From Saprospiraceae bacterium (GTDB lineage: Bacteria > Bacteroidota > Bacteroidia > Chitinophagales > Saprospiraceae), in the NCBI GenBank assembly GCA_016718205.1, contig JADKEB010000023.1, positions 1 to 60,855 on the forward strand: a stretch of DNA of 60,855 nt. Direction: 5' to 3'. The notes under the pieces are model-generated. The model was not told where the DNA came from. It saw nothing but the letters and a program-made list of their open reading frames with translations, and did not search any database. Made by a program: the position numbers and the translations under genes. Of the stretch, positions 36,226 to 45,657 are shown in pieces. Position 1 is the stretch's first letter; every line of letters begins with the position of its first letter.

Positions 36226-39200
36226 TCAATTCCTTACTTTATCTGCAAGTGTAACCGAACCGGTATATTGAATTTCTTTTCCATCTATGAATCTAGCTCT
36301 GGCAAAATATACAAAAACACCGGGATCCAACCGCACATTATTAAACGTACCATCCCATCCATCAGTGCCTGCAGGGTCCGGTATAAAATTACTCTTATCA
36401 AAAACCATATTGCCCCATCGGTCATATATAGAAAATGAGAGAATTTTTTCTACGCCAGGCCCAACTACCGCTTGAAAATAATCATTAAATCCATCTCTGT
36501 TGGGCGTAAAAATATTAGGAAAATATACATTTCTGATATTATTCACTTTTACAATGATTTCATCTGAACCCTTACATCCATTTTGATCAATCACTGTAGC
36601 GACATAAGCAGTTGTAATGATCGGATTTACTTCCAAAGTAATACAATCCGGTGACAAACAATTCAAACTGCTTTTTGGTGTCCAGATGACTGTGTCTATT
36701 CTAAATTCTGAATTGACATCTACTTTGAGCAAAACCGGATTCTGACCTAAACTCATCTCGATATCGGGTCCAAGGTTTACAGATATAGGTGATGGTTGGT
36801 TGATAGTGATTATGGTATCTACTGAGCAACCTGTAGAGTCTATGAAACTTATAAAATACTGACCTGCCGTGACACTCACACAGGAATCTATGGGAAAGCG
36901 CCTGCCATTGTTAATTTGGAACGTATATCGGTTGCCGGTACCGCCGGATACAGACTTTACAGAAATGCAGGTGCTTCCTCCATTGCATTGAGGCGGATTT
37001 GGGTTGTTGACTTCTCCTCTCACTGGTGGCGGAGCGATGAGGGTATAGCAGAATGTATCTTTGCATCCAAAGTTGTCTGTCACTGTAGCGCAGTAGTTCC
37101 CTGCTTTTAAGCCTATAGCGACACCATTGTCTATCGTAAGCCCTGACTGCCACTTTATCGTTTTTATTCCCGGATTTCCACCTGTGGTTTTTATTCCTAT
37201 TCTTCCTGCCTCAGTGCCTTTACAATCCAAACCAACAAACTTACTTAGATCCAGCGAAGCCACCAATTCGGCAGGCTGTGCAATGGTGACGCTATCACTT
37301 TGTTGGCAATTATTGCTGTCGCTGATAGTTACTTTGTATGTTCCGGCTGCAAGATTGGTCAATTCAGGGCCTGTTGTTCCGTCTTGCCATCTATAGGTAT
37401 AGCTTATTCCTGTTCCTCCTGTCGCATTTATTTTGACGGATCCATTACTGTTACCAAAACAAGAAGCATTTATCAATTGAGTCTTGGTATTATCAACGGA
37501 CAACTTTTCAAACGTGCCGGTATCAAAAAAAGTAGTATCAGAAATACAGTTTTTATTATCCTTTGCAATCACCCAACTCATACCAGCTGTAAAATTTGCT
37601 GCAAACAGTCCGTTTATACCTGTGGACCAGGAATAAGTCAAACCAGGAGGGCTACCCACAATCGCTGCCTGACCAGTTGCCAAACCAAAACATGTTACTT
37701 TACGGGTTTCCGGATTGGGAAAAGTAATTTTTGGCGGTTCGGTAATTAATATAGAATCGGTATTCTGACAACCGTCCGTATTAAGTTCCTTTACAAACAC
37801 ATAGTACTTACCGGCTCCAATATTTGCCACCGTTGAATCTTTACTGATTTCGACTCCATTGACATCCTTCCAAACTACATTGAAAGGTACATTATTACCA
37901 CTGACAGCGACAGATGCTCTACCGTCTTTGCTTCCGGCGCATGAGATCGTTTTGGAAAGCATCGGCGTCAGTTTTACTTCTTTCAAAGATTGAGTAAGCG
38001 AATCACAAAATCCTGTAGTACATCCCTGACTATCTGTGATGGTGGCGCAATATCTTCCTGCCCGCAATCCTGAAGCTATAGAAGTGGTGGATGATACTCC
38101 TGTTTGCCAGTTGATCTGTTTTGGACCTGAATTTCCACCATTAATGACAAAGGCTACTGAACCACCTGTAAGGTTGATACAATCAGGATTCTTAAAATTG
38201 CCTGCATCTTTAATGGCTCTCAAACTATCAGGTTGAGTCAAGGTCAAAGAGTCAACAGCGGAACATCTCCCACCGTCAGTGATTGTGACGATATACTTAC
38301 CTGCTACCAGATTAGAGAGAAAATCACTAGTTCTTCCGTTTGACCAGGAATAGGTGTAACCGTTGCCTGATCCTCCTTTTGATGCTACTGACAGTGACCC
38401 GTTATTTTGACCAAAACATTTAGGATTGGCAAGTATAATATTTGCCGGGTCCAAAGTTATCTTCTCGGGCTCAGCAATATTAAAATATGTAGTGTCAGAT
38501 GTACAGTTTTTGTTATCAAAACCGATCACCCAATATCGACCTTTGGGAAGATTAAATGCAAATGATCCGGTAAAGCCATTTGACCATGTAAAATTTAGAG
38601 TTGGATCTATGTTTATTATCCTTGCCCTTCCATCTGATTTTCCAACACAACTTACATTAATAGTATCCGGCTTAGCAAATGTGATCTTGCCTGGCTGGGT
38701 GATTTCGATAGTATCTGTCTTCGGACAATTTCCTGTATTTGATATGACTACAGTATAAGTTCCGGCTTTAAGGTTGATGGTACTGTCTCTGCCTATGGTT
38801 TGATTTGAAGCATTTTTCCAATCAAAAGTATACCCGGCATTTCCACCCTTTACTCTTATCGTGGCATTACCATTTTCCTGAAAACATCTGGCATCATTTA
38901 CAATTTTTGTGTAGGCAATAGAATCTGGTTGTGTTATAAAGACGGTCTGCATGACAGAAGCGCATTTGTTTATATCAGTCACGACCACCGTGTACCTTCC
39001 GGGACCCAGATTGAATAGGTTTTGGCCTATGCCTGCAGTATTTCCGGTACTATCTCTCCAGACGATATCAAAGGGACCATTTAGTATAGGTAAAGTTACC
39101 GTCAAAGATCCATCTTTAGCACCATAACATGTGATATTTGTAGATTTTGCTGATATCTGGGGTCTCCCTGAAGGATTGAGCATCTGACTGAATACGGCAG

Positions 39201-41646
39201 GACACTTATTGGCATCTGTGACGGTAACCTGATAATTGCCATTATCTAAGTTTTTAATGCTGTTGAATGTATCTGCCGGAGTCAGATTCCATTTGTAAAA
39301 GTAACCGGGAGTACCGCCTGATGGATTTATTGTGATAGAGCCAAGAGTATCACATTTGGGTTGTACCACTACCTGATTATAACTGATTGCAGACGGCGCA
39401 GATATGACAATAGTATCAGAAACCCCGCATCCAGCTGAATTGATAGAACGTATAATATAAGTGCCTGCACTATCAACCAAAATACTATCTCTACCAATGA
39501 TAGTGGAATTATTTAATTTTTGCCACTCAAAACTATAGCCGGCATTACTACCTCCGGCAATTTTTATCTCGGCTATTCCATCTCTGCTATTGTGGCATTT
39601 TGCAGCAATGGGTGGTGATTTGATGGTAGAAAATATGGGGGGATTTGTCAAAATGATACTATCTGTCAATGACTTGCATCCATCCTTATCAGTGACCTGG
39701 GCATAATAGATTCCCGCACCTATATTGACAAGGGTGTCTGTCTGAGATATAATCTGACCACTACTATTTTTCCACACGTAGGTATATGGGCTGCTTCCAC
39801 CCGATGCAGAAACTTTGAGTTTACCATCGCTTTTTCCTGAGCATGATATTGCCTTAGTGGTGCTCAGATTAGTTGACAATGAACCCTGAGAGTTTAAAGT
39901 GATAGCTATGGTGTCCCGGCAGTTTTTTGAATCTGTCACAGTGATGCGGAAGGTACCTCCTGTCAGATTAGATAGCGAAGTGGTATTGGGACTTTGAGGC
40001 GGATTCCATATATAGTTATAGCCACCATTGCCACCCTTGGTATTTAAAGTAATAGAACCTGTGACATTACATCCCGGCTGGATGATGGCTGGGTTGAGTT
40101 TGAGCGAGTCTGGTGGCTCATTGATGTTAAACCTTGCAGTATCCCTGCAAGCTTGGCCATTTATAAAAACTACTGAACCGATAGCATATTGTCCGGGTAA
40201 TAAATTATTCAATTTGAGTGAGTCAGCTCTGGGGTTAGAAGGACCTATTGCATCTCTGGAAAGGTCATTAATACCAAAAAATACATAGTTCAGGTTGTAT
40301 GGACTTACTGTAAGCACAACACTACCATTCTGAGCCCCTTTACATAGAATGTCTGATTTATCTGCCGTCATATCCAATGTTGAAGAAAACGGTATCTCAA
40401 TTGAATCTGATTTAAAACACCCGAGCGAGTCAGAAACTGAAATTTCGTATTTTCCAGGTCTTTGGCCCAACACGTATGGAGAAGGGATTAAAAAATTTTG
40501 CCCTCTGTTGATCGTAAGTTTGTAAGGATCACCTGTCATCTTTGGTACTCCACCAGATGCATTGATATTTACAAAACCGAAAACCCCAGGTTGGTTACAT
40601 GGAGCAGGGCTTTGTAAACTTAAAGTCATATTGATAGGTGCTCTGGAGAGTTCTGTGCTATCCACTATTTGACATCGAGTATCTTGGTTTGTAATGGTAA
40701 CATAATACTTTCCAATAGTCAGTCTGTCTAAAGAATCTAAACCTCGACCACTTAATAAGTTAGACCATTGGTAAATATAGTTTTTGTACCATCCATACGT
40801 AGGGTTAATTTTTATACTTCCATTATCACCATAAAAACATGAAGGATCTTTTTTTGTAAGGTTATATTTTAGACCTTCAACATTATCAAATGAAAACCTA
40901 TCCATTTGTTTCCTTCCAACGGCGTCTGTCAAAATTATTTCAAAATTTTTACTTGCATCCAGGTTTGGGATAGTGACCCTTTGGCCATCTGAGAGACCTC
41001 CACCAGTAAATTCTGTGCCATTGACAGTATAAGAATATGGAGGAGTACCACCTGCACCATAAAAAGTAATTGAACCTTTTTTCGCTCCGTCAGCGTCACA
41101 GTAAGACCTGAAGAGTTTAAAATCACTTGAAACCAAATCGATTTGACCCTGATTAAATTTCAATATCGACTTTGAACAAGGAGATACATCCTTGTAACAA
41201 ACTTCAACACCTCCTGAAATAAAATTTCCATTAAAGATGATAGGAGATTTGTTACCAGCATCTCCGATAACATCAAAACATATTGTAAAAACAACACTAT
41301 CGTTAGGGATTGTTATAGGATCACCAGCCCAAACAACATTTAAATAACCCTTATCTTTATTGTTACAATTAAATAAATCTCCAAAAAAACTGCTCTTTAA
41401 AGAAGGATGGACAAATGTTGCAGGACATGAAGGAACAACTAATGTTGCATCATATGAAAGACTAAACTGAAGAGATTCTACATCTTTAAAGTTTTTCGTG
41501 GTCACATCCATACACACAGTGCTTCCGGTTGTCCCGGATTTTTGCTTTATTTCAAAACAAAGGGTGTCTTGTCCAATAGCATTTATTGAAATAAAAAGTA
41601 ACAGTAAAACAAAATATTTTATAATCAAAATTTTATTTAACATCAT
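36226..41646 (-). CDS. giant SprB-repeat T9SS type B surface protein with N-terminal cohesin-like domain
   Basis: 1806 residues. The signal peptide includes KILIIKYFVLLLLFISINAI, cleaved after IGQ. Residues about 26-165 form a cohesin-type beta-sandwich (GTTGSTVCMDVTTKNFKDVE, then SLQFSLSYD). About 18 SprB repeats of 75-85 residues follow, each beginning with a Cys-containing strand (NITCYGAKDGSLTV, NPKCFGQNNGSLSV), continuing with YxWSNG and ending with GxYxVTITD. Repeats 10-13 and 14-17 form a duplicated four-repeat block. The last 85 residues (IYDRWGNMVFDKSNFIPDP, then WDGTFNN...VTLADKVRN) are the gliding-motility type B sorting domain. SprB in Flavobacterium johnsoniae is a mobile adhesin; an adhesin role is expected here, though this protein is much shorter. 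Confidence 0.9.
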   Translation of the reverse strand: MMLNKILIIKYFVLLLLFISINAIGQDTLCFEIKQKSGTTGSTVCMDVTTKNFKDVESLQFSLSYDATLVVPSCPATFVHPSLKSSFFGDLFNCNNKDKGYLNVVWAGDPITIPNDSVVFTICFDVIGDAGNKSPIIFNGNFISGGVEVCYKDVSPCSKSILKFNQGQIDLVSSDFKLFRSYCDADGAKKGSITFYGAGGTPPYSYTVNGTEFTGGGLSDGQRVTIPNLDASKNFEIILTDAVGRKQMDRFSFDNVEGLKYNLTKKDPSCFYGDNGSIKINPTYGWYKNYIYQWSNLLSGRGLDSLDRLTIGKYYVTITNQDTRCQIVDSTELSRAPINMTLSLQSPAPCNQPGVFGFVNINASGGVPKMTGDPYKLTINRGQNFLIPSPYVLGQRPGKYEISVSDSLGCFKSDSIEIPFSSTLDMTADKSDILCKGAQNGSVVLTVSPYNLNYVFFGINDLSRDAIGPSNPRADSLKLNNLLPGQYAIGSVVFINGQACRDTARFNINEPPDSLKLNPAIIQPGCNVTGSITLNTKGGNGGYNYIWNPPQSPNTTSLSNLTGGTFRITVTDSKNCRDTIAITLNSQGSLSTNLSTTKAISCSGKSDGKLKVSASGGSSPYTYVWKNSSGQIISQTDTLVNIGAGIYYAQVTDKDGCKSLTDSIILTNPPIFSTIKSPPIAAKCHNSRDGIAEIKIAGGSNAGYSFEWQKLNNSTIIGRDSILVDSAGTYIIRSINSAGCGVSDTIVISAPSAISYNQVVVQPKCDTLGSITINPSGGTPGYFYKWNLTPADTFNSIKNLDNGNYQVTVTDANKCPAVFSQMLNPSGRPQISAKSTNITCYGAKDGSLTVTLPILNGPFDIVWRDSTGNTAGIGQNLFNLGPGRYTVVVTDINKCASVMQTVFITQPDSIAYTKIVNDARCFQENGNATIRVKGGNAGYTFDWKNASNQTIGRDSTINLKAGTYTVVISNTGNCPKTDTIEITQPGKITFAKPDTINVSCVGKSDGRARIINIDPTLNFTWSNGFTGSFAFNLPKGRYWVIGFDNKNCTSDTTYFNIAEPEKITLDPANIILANPKCFGQNNGSLSVASKGGSGNGYTYSWSNGRTSDFLSNLVAGKYIVTITDGGRCSAVDSLTLTQPDSLRAIKDAGNFKNPDCINLTGGSVAFVINGGNSGPKQINWQTGVSSTTSIASGLRAGRYCATITDSQGCTTGFCDSLTQSLKEVKLTPMLSKTISCAGSKDGRASVAVSGNNVPFNVVWKDVNGVEISKDSTVANIGAGKYYVFVKELNTDGCQNTDSILITEPPKITFPNPETRKVTCFGLATGQAAIVGSPPGLTYSWSTGINGLFAANFTAGMSWVIAKDNKNCISDTTFFDTGTFEKLSVDNTKTQLINASCFGNSNGSVKINATGGTGISYTYRWQDGTTGPELTNLAAGTYKVTISDSNNCQQSDSVTIAQPAELVASLDLSKFVGLDCKGTEAGRIGIKTTGGNPGIKTIKWQSGLTIDNGVAIGLKAGNYCATVTDNFGCKDTFCYTLIAPPPVRGEVNNPNPPQCNGGSTCISVKSVSGGTGNRYTFQINNGRRFPIDSCVSVTAGQYFISFIDSTGCSVDTIITINQPSPISVNLGPDIEMSLGQNPVLLKVDVNSEFRIDTVIWTPKSSLNCLSPDCITLEVNPIITTAYVATVIDQNGCKGSDEIIVKVNNIRNVYFPNIFTPNRDGFNDYFQAVVGPGVEKILSFSIYDRWGNMVFDKSNFIPDPAGTDGWDGTFNNVRLDPGVFVYFARARFIDGKEIQYTGSVTLADKVRN

Positions 41647-41699
41647 GATAATCAGCCAATTAAAGTTAGTACAATTTGCCTTTTATAAGAAACAAAATG

Positions 41700-41707
41700 C
41701 AAATGTA
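41700..41707 (-). promoter_or_regulatory. -7 box for the giant SprB-repeat gene
   Basis: TACATTTG on the minus strand, 53 nt before the ATG at 41646, matches TAnnTTTG. Confidence 0.45.
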
Positions 41708-41799
41708 TATAAAAAATATTTATATATGATGTAAAGAGGGAAACTGTTGGTAAGAAAACGCAAAATTACGTTTTTATGTTGTTTTATTCGAAATAAAAA

Positions 41800-43260
41800 A
41801 TGAAAATTTCTTACATGACCCCGGATAAATTATCTAACTTTGTCCTTCCTATTTCAATACAATTTGTGACAATAATACACTTCACCACAAGACTTTTATT
41901 TCTGGCATTGCTCAGTAGCCCATTTTTGATGCTGGGGCAGGATGATGATGTCTTATTTATAAAAAAGATTCATGACGAGGCACTTACTTACGGAAAAGCA
42001 TACCCATGGCTCCAAGAATTGTGTACAAAACACGGAGGAAGGATAGCCGGTTCGCCGGCATATCAGGGTGCGGCAACACTTACAAGAGACCTGATGGCTT
42101 CTGTCAAAGGTGTCCATAGTACGCTTCAGGATTGTGAAGCCAGCTATTGGCACAGAGGATCTAAGGAAAAAGTAATGCTATTGGATACAAAAGGCAGAAA
42201 AACTCCATTGAAAGCATTGTCACTTGGAAATTCTGTAGCTACTCCTGCCAGTGGTATCACTGCAGAAGTAGTGGAAGTAAAAAGCCTCGATGAGGTAGAA
42301 TCATTAGGAAAGGAAAAGATCAAAGGGAAAATTGTATTTTACAACAGACCCATGGATCCTACACAAATCCGTACATTCAACAGTTATGGCCGTGCAGCTG
42401 ACCAACGGGTTTTTGGGCCTTCCAAAGCGGCAGAATATGGTGCAGTAGCGGCAATAGTGAGGTCACTGACCACATCACAAGATGATTTTCCCCACACAGG
42501 AGTCACAGTATATAAAGATAGTACACAGCGGATACCGGGCTTAGCCATCAGTACCAATGCTGCCAATATGCTGAGCAAAAAACTTGCACTCGGTCCGGTC
42601 CGGATGTATATCAAAACAGATTGTAAGACGATAGGCATGAGATCTGCCCCTACTGTCATAGGAGAAATAAAAGGAAGCGAATATCCTGAAGAAATACTAC
42701 TCACCGGAGGCCATCTTGATAGCTGGGATGTAGGCCAGGGCGCTCATGATGATGGATCAGGCTGTGTACAGGCCATGGAGGTACTCAGGATTTTTTCAGC
42801 TATAGGCTATACACCCAAAAGAACAATTCGTGCAGTACTGTTTTCCAATGAAGAGAATGGTCTCGCAGGAGGCCGAACTTATGCGGACGTATCTAACAAA
42901 AATGGTGAATTTCATTTGGCAGCTTTGGAGTCTGATTCAGGAGGATTTTCTCCCAGAGGATTTAGTTTTGAAGCAGATACATCGGTATTTAAAATGTATT
43001 ATAAAAATGTCAGTAAGTGGCTGCCTGTATTGGAAAGTTACGGTTTGATATTCGAAATGGGTGGATCAGGAGCAGACATCAGCCCGTTAAAATCTCAAAA
43101 GGGACTGCTGATCGGATTGAGGCCTGACTCTCAAAGATATTTTGATTATCATCATACTGATAATGACCGCATAGAACATGTAAATAAAAGGGAACTGGAA
43201 TTGGGCGCTGCTGCAATGGCAAGCCTCATTTATCTCATAGACAAATACGGAATCAAGTGA
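41800..43260 (+). CDS. M28 family zinc aminopeptidase/carboxypeptidase, secreted
   Basis: 486 residues in the longest form. Zinc ligands of the M28 fold are present: His305 in GGHLDSWD, Asp317 in GAHDDGSG, catalytic Glu in FSNEENGLAG, Asp in ALESDSGG and His in FDYHHTDND. A PA-like insert lies at about 150-270 (KGKIVFYNRPMD...AVAAIVRSLT). The arrangement resembles carboxypeptidase Q. A GTG at 41866 gives (M)TIIHFTTRLLFLALLSSPFL, a clean signal peptide, and a -7 box TAACTTTG lies at 41835-41842 inside the longer frame; the true start is therefore probably 41866. The stop overlaps the hpt start (GTGA). Confidence 0.92.
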   Translation: MKISYMTPDKLSNFVLPISIQFVTIIHFTTRLLFLALLSSPFLMLGQDDDVLFIKKIHDEALTYGKAYPWLQELCTKHGGRIAGSPAYQGAATLTRDLMASVKGVHSTLQDCEASYWHRGSKEKVMLLDTKGRKTPLKALSLGNSVATPASGITAEVVEVKSLDEVESLGKEKIKGKIVFYNRPMDPTQIRTFNSYGRAADQRVFGPSKAAEYGAVAAIVRSLTTSQDDFPHTGVTVYKDSTQRIPGLAISTNAANMLSKKLALGPVRMYIKTDCKTIGMRSAPTVIGEIKGSEYPEEILLTGGHLDSWDVGQGAHDDGSGCVQAMEVLRIFSAIGYTPKRTIRAVLFSNEENGLAGGRTYADVSNKNGEFHLAALESDSGGFSPRGFSFEADTSVFKMYYKNVSKWLPVLESYGLIFEMGGSGADISPLKSQKGLLIGLRPDSQRYFDYHHTDNDRIEHVNKRELELGAAAMASLIYLIDKYGIK

Positions 43261-43817
43261 GTGTAAAAAAACAAAGAGATATCATAGAAGTAGGTGATCT
43301 GTCATTTATCAAATATATTGATGCTCAGGAGATAGAAAAAAAAGTACAGGAAATAGCTGACTCCATTAGAGAAGATTATCACGAAAAATACCCTATGTTT
43401 TTGGTAGTAATGAATGGAGCATTTATTTATGCTGCAGATCTGATCAGAAAGCTGGACTTCCCCTGTGAGCTCAATTTTGTTCGTATCAAATCATACCAGG
43501 GTACCGAAAGCACCGGCAAAATAGATATCTATATGCCACCAAATATTGATATCAAAAACAGGCACATCATCATCATAGAAGATATCATCGATACCGGCAA
43601 TACGATGTCTGCTTTTTTACCTGAATTGGAGAAAAATCAACCCGCATCCATCTGTTTGTCGTCTATTCTCGTAAAACCCGAAGCACACCAGCATCCTATA
43701 GTCACGCATTATCCGGGATTTATTATCCCCAATAAATTTGTGGTAGGATATGGCCTGGACTATGACGGCATGGGTAGAAATCTCAAGGATTTATATCAAC
43801 TGAACGACAATTCTTAA
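43257..43817 (+). CDS. hpt: hypoxanthine phosphoribosyltransferase
   Basis: Purine salvage: converts hypoxanthine or guanine with PRPP to IMP or GMP. 186 residues with a GTG start overlapping the preceding stop by 4 nt. The PRPP-binding loop HIIIIEDIIDTGNTMSAFL is intact. The flexible-loop Ser-Tyr is in RIKSYQGTEST, the purine-binding region is LVKPEAHQHPI, and the end FVVGYGLDYDGMGRNLKDLY is typical. Part of an M28-hpt-thioesterase run. Confidence 0.95.
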   Translation: MSVKKQRDIIEVGDLSFIKYIDAQEIEKKVQEIADSIREDYHEKYPMFLVVMNGAFIYAADLIRKLDFPCELNFVRIKSYQGTESTGKIDIYMPPNIDIKNRHIIIIEDIIDTGNTMSAFLPELEKNQPASICLSSILVKPEAHQHPIVTHYPGFIIPNKFVVGYGLDYDGMGRNLKDLYQLNDNS

Positions 43818-43826
43818 TGTACAACA

Positions 43827-44258
43827 ATGCTATCTGACCTAGAAAAAGCTGAAAAAATTGTCTATCAATTAATGTATTCCAAAGACCGGTTTTCACAATG
43901 GTTGGGTATCGATATTCTGGAAGTGATGCCGGGAAAATGCACCTTACGTGCAAAGATAAAACCTGAAATGCTCAATGGATTTAATATATGTCACGGAGGT
44001 ATTACCTTTGCAGTGGCTGATAGTGCTTTTGCATTTGCGAGCAATTCGAGAGGCATACAGTCCCTGTCGGTTGAGACATCCATTTCACATGTAAAAAAGG
44101 TATTGCCGGACGATACTATCATTGCAGTAGCTATTGAAAAACATATCACATCAAAGTTTGGGCACTATGAAGTTTTACTGACCAATCAGCACAATGAAAC
44201 GGTAGCGATATTTAAGGGTACGGTATTCAGGACAGGAAAATCCTGGGATATTATGTAA
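43827..44258 (+). CDS. PaaI-type hotdog-fold thioesterase
   Basis: 143 residues, 9 bp after hpt. The hotdog core is LGIDILEVMPGKCTLRAKIK. The active-site stretch is LNGFNICHGGITFAVADSAF, then AFASNSRG, where Asn/His-Gly-Gly and Asp match PaaI enzymes that hydrolyse phenylacetyl- and related acyl-CoA. The exact substrate is unknown, and other paa genes are absent, so a general acyl-CoA housekeeping role is as likely. Confidence 0.88.
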   Translation: MLSDLEKAEKIVYQLMYSKDRFSQWLGIDILEVMPGKCTLRAKIKPEMLNGFNICHGGITFAVADSAFAFASNSRGIQSLSVETSISHVKKVLPDDTIIAVAIEKHITSKFGHYEVLLTNQHNETVAIFKGTVFRTGKSWDIM

Positions 44259-44328
44259 ACAAATGGTATTACCTAACCATTTACCATGTTACCAAAAGGT
44301 TAAAATCTTTAATTTTGGAATTTTGCAC

Positions 44329-44336
44329 TATATTTG
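44329..44336 (+). promoter_or_regulatory. -7 box of the thioredoxin-like gene
   Basis: TATATTTG, 47 nt before the ATG at 44384, matches TAnnTTTG. Confidence 0.5.
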
Positions 44337-44383
44337 TGGTTTAAATAAATTTCTGAAGTTCAATTATATAAACATATACTGCA

Positions 44384-45553
44384 ATGAAACACTTGTTTGT
44401 CACTTTTATAATAGTCTTTATAGTCGGAACGACTCAAAGCCAAGGTATTGAGTTTTTCCAAGGCACGTGGAAGGACGCCCTTGCCAAAGCCAAAGCTGAA
44501 GAAAAACTAGTTTTTGTAGATGCTTATGCAAAATGGTGCGGCCCCTGTAAAGTCATGGCAAAAAATGTTTTTACACAACAAAAAGTAGGAGATTTTTTTA
44601 ATGCCAATTTTATCAATCTCAAACTCGATATGGAGGAGTCAGATGGCGTCACTTTTGGTCACGTTTATCCCGTGTCAGCATATCCAACCTTGCTCTTTCT
44701 GGATGGCGAAGGTAAGCTTGTCAAAAAAGTGGTCGGAGGCCAGCAGGTGGAAGGACTTATATCTCATGGCGAAGATGCCAATAAAAAGAACGACAAAAGT
44801 AGAAAATTTGAAGAAAAATATCTTGCCGGAGACAGGAGCTATGATTTGGTATATGCCTATGTGAAGGCACTTAACGCCGCAAGTAAACCAAGCTTGAAGA
44901 TATCCAATGATTATCTTTTGTCCAATCCTGACATCACGGAAAATCAAAAGTTATTATTTATACTCGAGGCTGCCACAGAAGCAGATAGCAAACTTTTTGA
45001 TCAGGTGATCTCCAATAAATCAAAAATCATAGCTGTAACTGGCAAAAAGACATATGAAGACAAATGTAAAAGCGCCTGTCAGGCAACAGTAGCAAAAGCA
45101 GTCAATTTTGAAATGGAATCTATGCTTACTGAAGCCAATAGTAAAGCAAAAAAGACATTTCCGGATGACGCAGACAAGTTTATTGCTAAGTCAGGCATGT
45201 CTTATTATAAGACCTTCCGAATGGAATCACCCTATACGCAAAGTTATAAATCGCTGGTCAAGTCTGCCGGAAAAGATCCTGAAACTTTGATTTATATTGT
45301 AAAAGATATCAATAAAAATTTTAAAGACAATAAAAAAATGATGGCTGATGCTTCAGAGTATGCAGAGGTCGTCTGGGAAGCAAAAAAAGATCTTGAATCC
45401 CTGGGGACATTTTGTTCTATACTTGTATCAATAAATGAAACTGAAAAGGCAATCAAAGTAGCAAAGGCAGCCAGAGAAAAAGCTGAAAAAGCCGGAGTAG
45501 AGTTATCAGGTTATGATGGCCTGATAAATTATCTGAACTCCAAAAAAGCCTGA
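44384..45553 (+). CDS. secreted thioredoxin-fold protein
   Basis: 389 residues. Signal peptide MKHLFVTFIIVFIVGTTQSQ. A thioredoxin domain at about 25-130 has the active-site pair Cys52/Cys55 (AKWCGPCKVMAKNVF) and the cis-Pro loop (PVSAYPTLLFLDGEG). The remaining 250 residues are helical, with Lys/Ala-rich helices (AIKVAKAAREKAEKAG), and may form TPR-like hairpins. Likely a periplasmic thiol reductase or isomerase; the helical tail may bind a client. The following coiled-coil protein gene is on the same strand 100 bp downstream. Confidence 0.87.
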   Translation: MKHLFVTFIIVFIVGTTQSQGIEFFQGTWKDALAKAKAEEKLVFVDAYAKWCGPCKVMAKNVFTQQKVGDFFNANFINLKLDMEESDGVTFGHVYPVSAYPTLLFLDGEGKLVKKVVGGQQVEGLISHGEDANKKNDKSRKFEEKYLAGDRSYDLVYAYVKALNAASKPSLKISNDYLLSNPDITENQKLLFILEAATEADSKLFDQVISNKSKIIAVTGKKTYEDKCKSACQATVAKAVNFEMESMLTEANSKAKKTFPDDADKFIAKSGMSYYKTFRMESPYTQSYKSLVKSAGKDPETLIYIVKDINKNFKDNKKMMADASEYAEVVWEAKKDLESLGTFCSILVSINETEKAIKVAKAAREKAEKAGVELSGYDGLINYLNSKKA

Positions 45554-45657
45554 GATTAAGATAGTTTTAAGTTAAAATCATGTGACTATTCATCTCGAAA
45601 AATGTCTTTAATATAGTAAAAAAAATAATTTTTTAAAAAACCAAAAGAGTGATACCA

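Noticed and set aside
37300..37749. Plus-strand open frames opposite the giant SprB-repeat gene
   Set aside because: They are antisense shadows of a repetitive coding sequence with an intact long frame on the other strand.
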